Positions 63,179 through 64,000 of a stretch of DNA of 64,000 nt are shown in pieces. This DNA is from an uncultured Lachnospiraceae bacterium (GTDB lineage Bacteria > Bacillota > Clostridia > Lachnospirales > Lachnospiraceae): NCBI GenBank assembly GCA_947566705.1, contig CANOLA010000004.1, positions 1-64,000 of the forward strand, read 5' to 3'. The notes under the pieces are model-generated. The model saw only the letters and a program-made list of their open reading frames with translations, had not been told where the DNA came from and did not search any database. The number at the start of each line of letters is the position of its first letter. Positions within the stretch are counted from its first letter, which is position 1. A program made the translations under genes and the position numbers.

Positions 63179-63529
63179 TTATGCAGTACCAATATTACGT
63201 TTCATCTGCTCAAAAAGCTGCTGGGTAAGGCTTCCTCCAACCTCGTCCACCAGTTCATCCGCAACCTGCTCAATCACAGTATCCATATACATATCGGTAT
63301 ACTGTGAAGCCATGGAATCCTCTTCTTCTGATTTCAGGGATTTTTTAATTTCTTTCAGCATCTGCTCCACAAAATAGGATTCAAAATCCTTAATGGCACC
63401 CATTAATTCCTCATCGGAAGAATCCTTGGAAATCCTTGTCAGGGAATTCTGCACGGAGCCTGCAGCCGCGGAAGAAGATTCTGTTTTTGCTGTATTGTAA
63501 TACGCTGATGTAATTCCGGAAATATCCAT
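63179..63529 (-). CDS. Flagellar rod-binding protein, FlgJ N-terminal type
   Basis: 116 residues. IKDFESYFVEQMLKEIKKSL is the signature of the rod-binding domain of FlgJ; the muramidase half of proteobacterial FlgJ is absent, as usual in Firmicutes. The C-terminal half (MASQYTDMYMDTVIEQVADE, then GGSLTQQLFEQMKR) is the conserved cap. It acts in assembly of the flagellar rod. It follows the flgG-like gene by 67 bases. Confidence 0.9.
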   Translation of the reverse strand: MDISGITSAYYNTAKTESSSAAAGSVQNSLTRISKDSSDEELMGAIKDFESYFVEQMLKEIKKSLKSEEEDSMASQYTDMYMDTVIEQVADELVDEVGGSLTQQLFEQMKRNIGTA

Positions 63530-63596
63530 ATGTAATCCTCCTGTTATGGTGACTGTTTCAGGTTAGGAAACCGTCTGTGCTGATTATTCTTCTGTT

Positions 63597-64000
63597 TTAA
63601 CGCTTCAGGTTATTTGCTGTATCGAGCATGGAATCCGAAGTAATAATCGCCTTGGAATTCAGCTCATACGCCCTCTGTGCAATAATCATATTAACCATCT
63701 CATCTGCAACCTGCACATTGGAACCTTCCAGGTACTTCTCATGTACTTTGCTAAGCTTCAGCCCGGGAGTTGCACCTTCCAGCATCGGATTTCCAGATGC
63801 AGCGGTTGCCTGCAGACGGCTGGAAGAAAGCTTCTGCAGACCTGCCGGATTATTAAACTGGTAAATTCCGAAGGACTGGTTCAAAGGAACCACCCTTCCG
63901 GTTGCCACATCTTCATAGGAGATACTTCCGTCCTGTGAAAATATCATATTACCGGAAGAAACCCCTTCCGGAACCATGATTACATTTCCCTCGGTATCTA
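63597..64000 (-). CDS. flgG: Flagellar rod/hook-basal body protein, C-terminal part (FlgG type; cut by window edge)
   Basis: The frame is open from base 64000 (DTEGNVIMVPEG...). FNNPAGLQKLSSSRL and YLEGSNVQVADEMVNMIIAQ are the conserved C-terminal block of FlgG/FlgF rod proteins; RAYELNSKAIITSDSML and NLKR end it. Whether it is FlgG, FlgF or another member needs the missing N-terminus; FlgG is the best guess. The gene order rod protein then FlgJ-like is common in Firmicutes. Confidence 0.85.
   Translation of the reverse strand, partial: DTEGNVIMVPEGVSSGNMIFSQDGSISYEDVATGRVVPLNQSFGIYQFNNPAGLQKLSSSRLQATAASGNPMLEGATPGLKLSKVHEKYLEGSNVQVADEMVNMIIAQRAYELNSKAIITSDSMLDTANNLKR

Noticed and set aside
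1..64000. tRNA, rRNA and other structured RNA genes
   Set aside because: I looked for cloverleaf-like segments ending in CCA, and for typical riboswitch cores in the longer gaps, and found none I could support.

Overview
The window looks like chromosome from a motile, butyrate-producing member of the Lachnospiraceae (Clostridia). The support is a moderately low-GC genome, a thl-hbd-bcd-etfB-etfA butyrate operon, flagellar rod genes at the right edge, three ECF sigma/anti-sigma pairs, two GHKL/LytTR two-component systems, and many small secreted proteins with short cysteine-bearing leucine-rich repeats. The family assignment is inference; no rRNA or tRNA gene is visible.

Layout. 1-9.5 kb: two secreted-protein genes (one cut by the edge), an ECF sigma/DUF4367 pair, a BrkB-like membrane protein coupled to coaBC, a DHH phosphoesterase, a second ECF sigma/anti-sigma pair, an AraC-GGDEF fusion, and a decayed nuclease/ATPase remnant. 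9.6-20.4 kb: a LytTR/GHKL pair with an ABC transporter, a DUF4026/DUF2314 protein, a lipoprotein, and a second LytTR/GHKL pair next to a CPBP membrane protease. 20.4-27.2 kb: the butyrate operon, with no crotonase gene, divergent from a degenerate HD-GYP gene. 27.4-35.3 kb: four secreted LRR proteins, a secreted transglutaminase-like protein, a small secreted protein and a TIR-domain protein. 35.4-41.1 kb: a dlt-like O-acylation operon led by an L,D-transpeptidase. 41.3-46.7 kb: an XRE regulator, a PIN toxin-antitoxin pair and carAB. 46.9-50.1 kb: a 5'-truncated AlbA_2 gene inserted beside a third ECF sigma/anti-sigma pair. 50.2-58.4 kb: a large secreted CBM2/TSP3/vWA protein followed by a run of small membrane proteins. 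58.5-64 kb: alkaline phosphatase, a GNAT with a membrane tail, recD2, and flagellar rod genes.

The most notable region is 50.2-58.4 kb. I read it as a polymorphic toxin locus. The 1254-residue secreted protein has a signal peptide, two CBM2-like domains, calcium-binding TSP3 repeats, a vWA-like domain without the usual metal site, more TSP3 repeats and a C-terminal domain of about 320 residues of unknown fold. It is followed by five related single-pass membrane proteins. Three of the four downstream copies are directly preceded by a decayed copy of the large protein's C-terminus, and the fourth more doubtfully so. This is the arrangement expected of orphan toxin-tip/immunity cassettes. Two of the five small genes are intact, two carry two single-base homopolymer contractions each, and one has an internal deletion. 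The toxin/immunity reading is inference from layout; neither the tip nor the small proteins match a family I can name.

Within operons, gene order follows the minus strand for nearly everything. Only the DHH phosphoesterase, the HD-GYP-like gene and the XRE regulator are on the plus strand.
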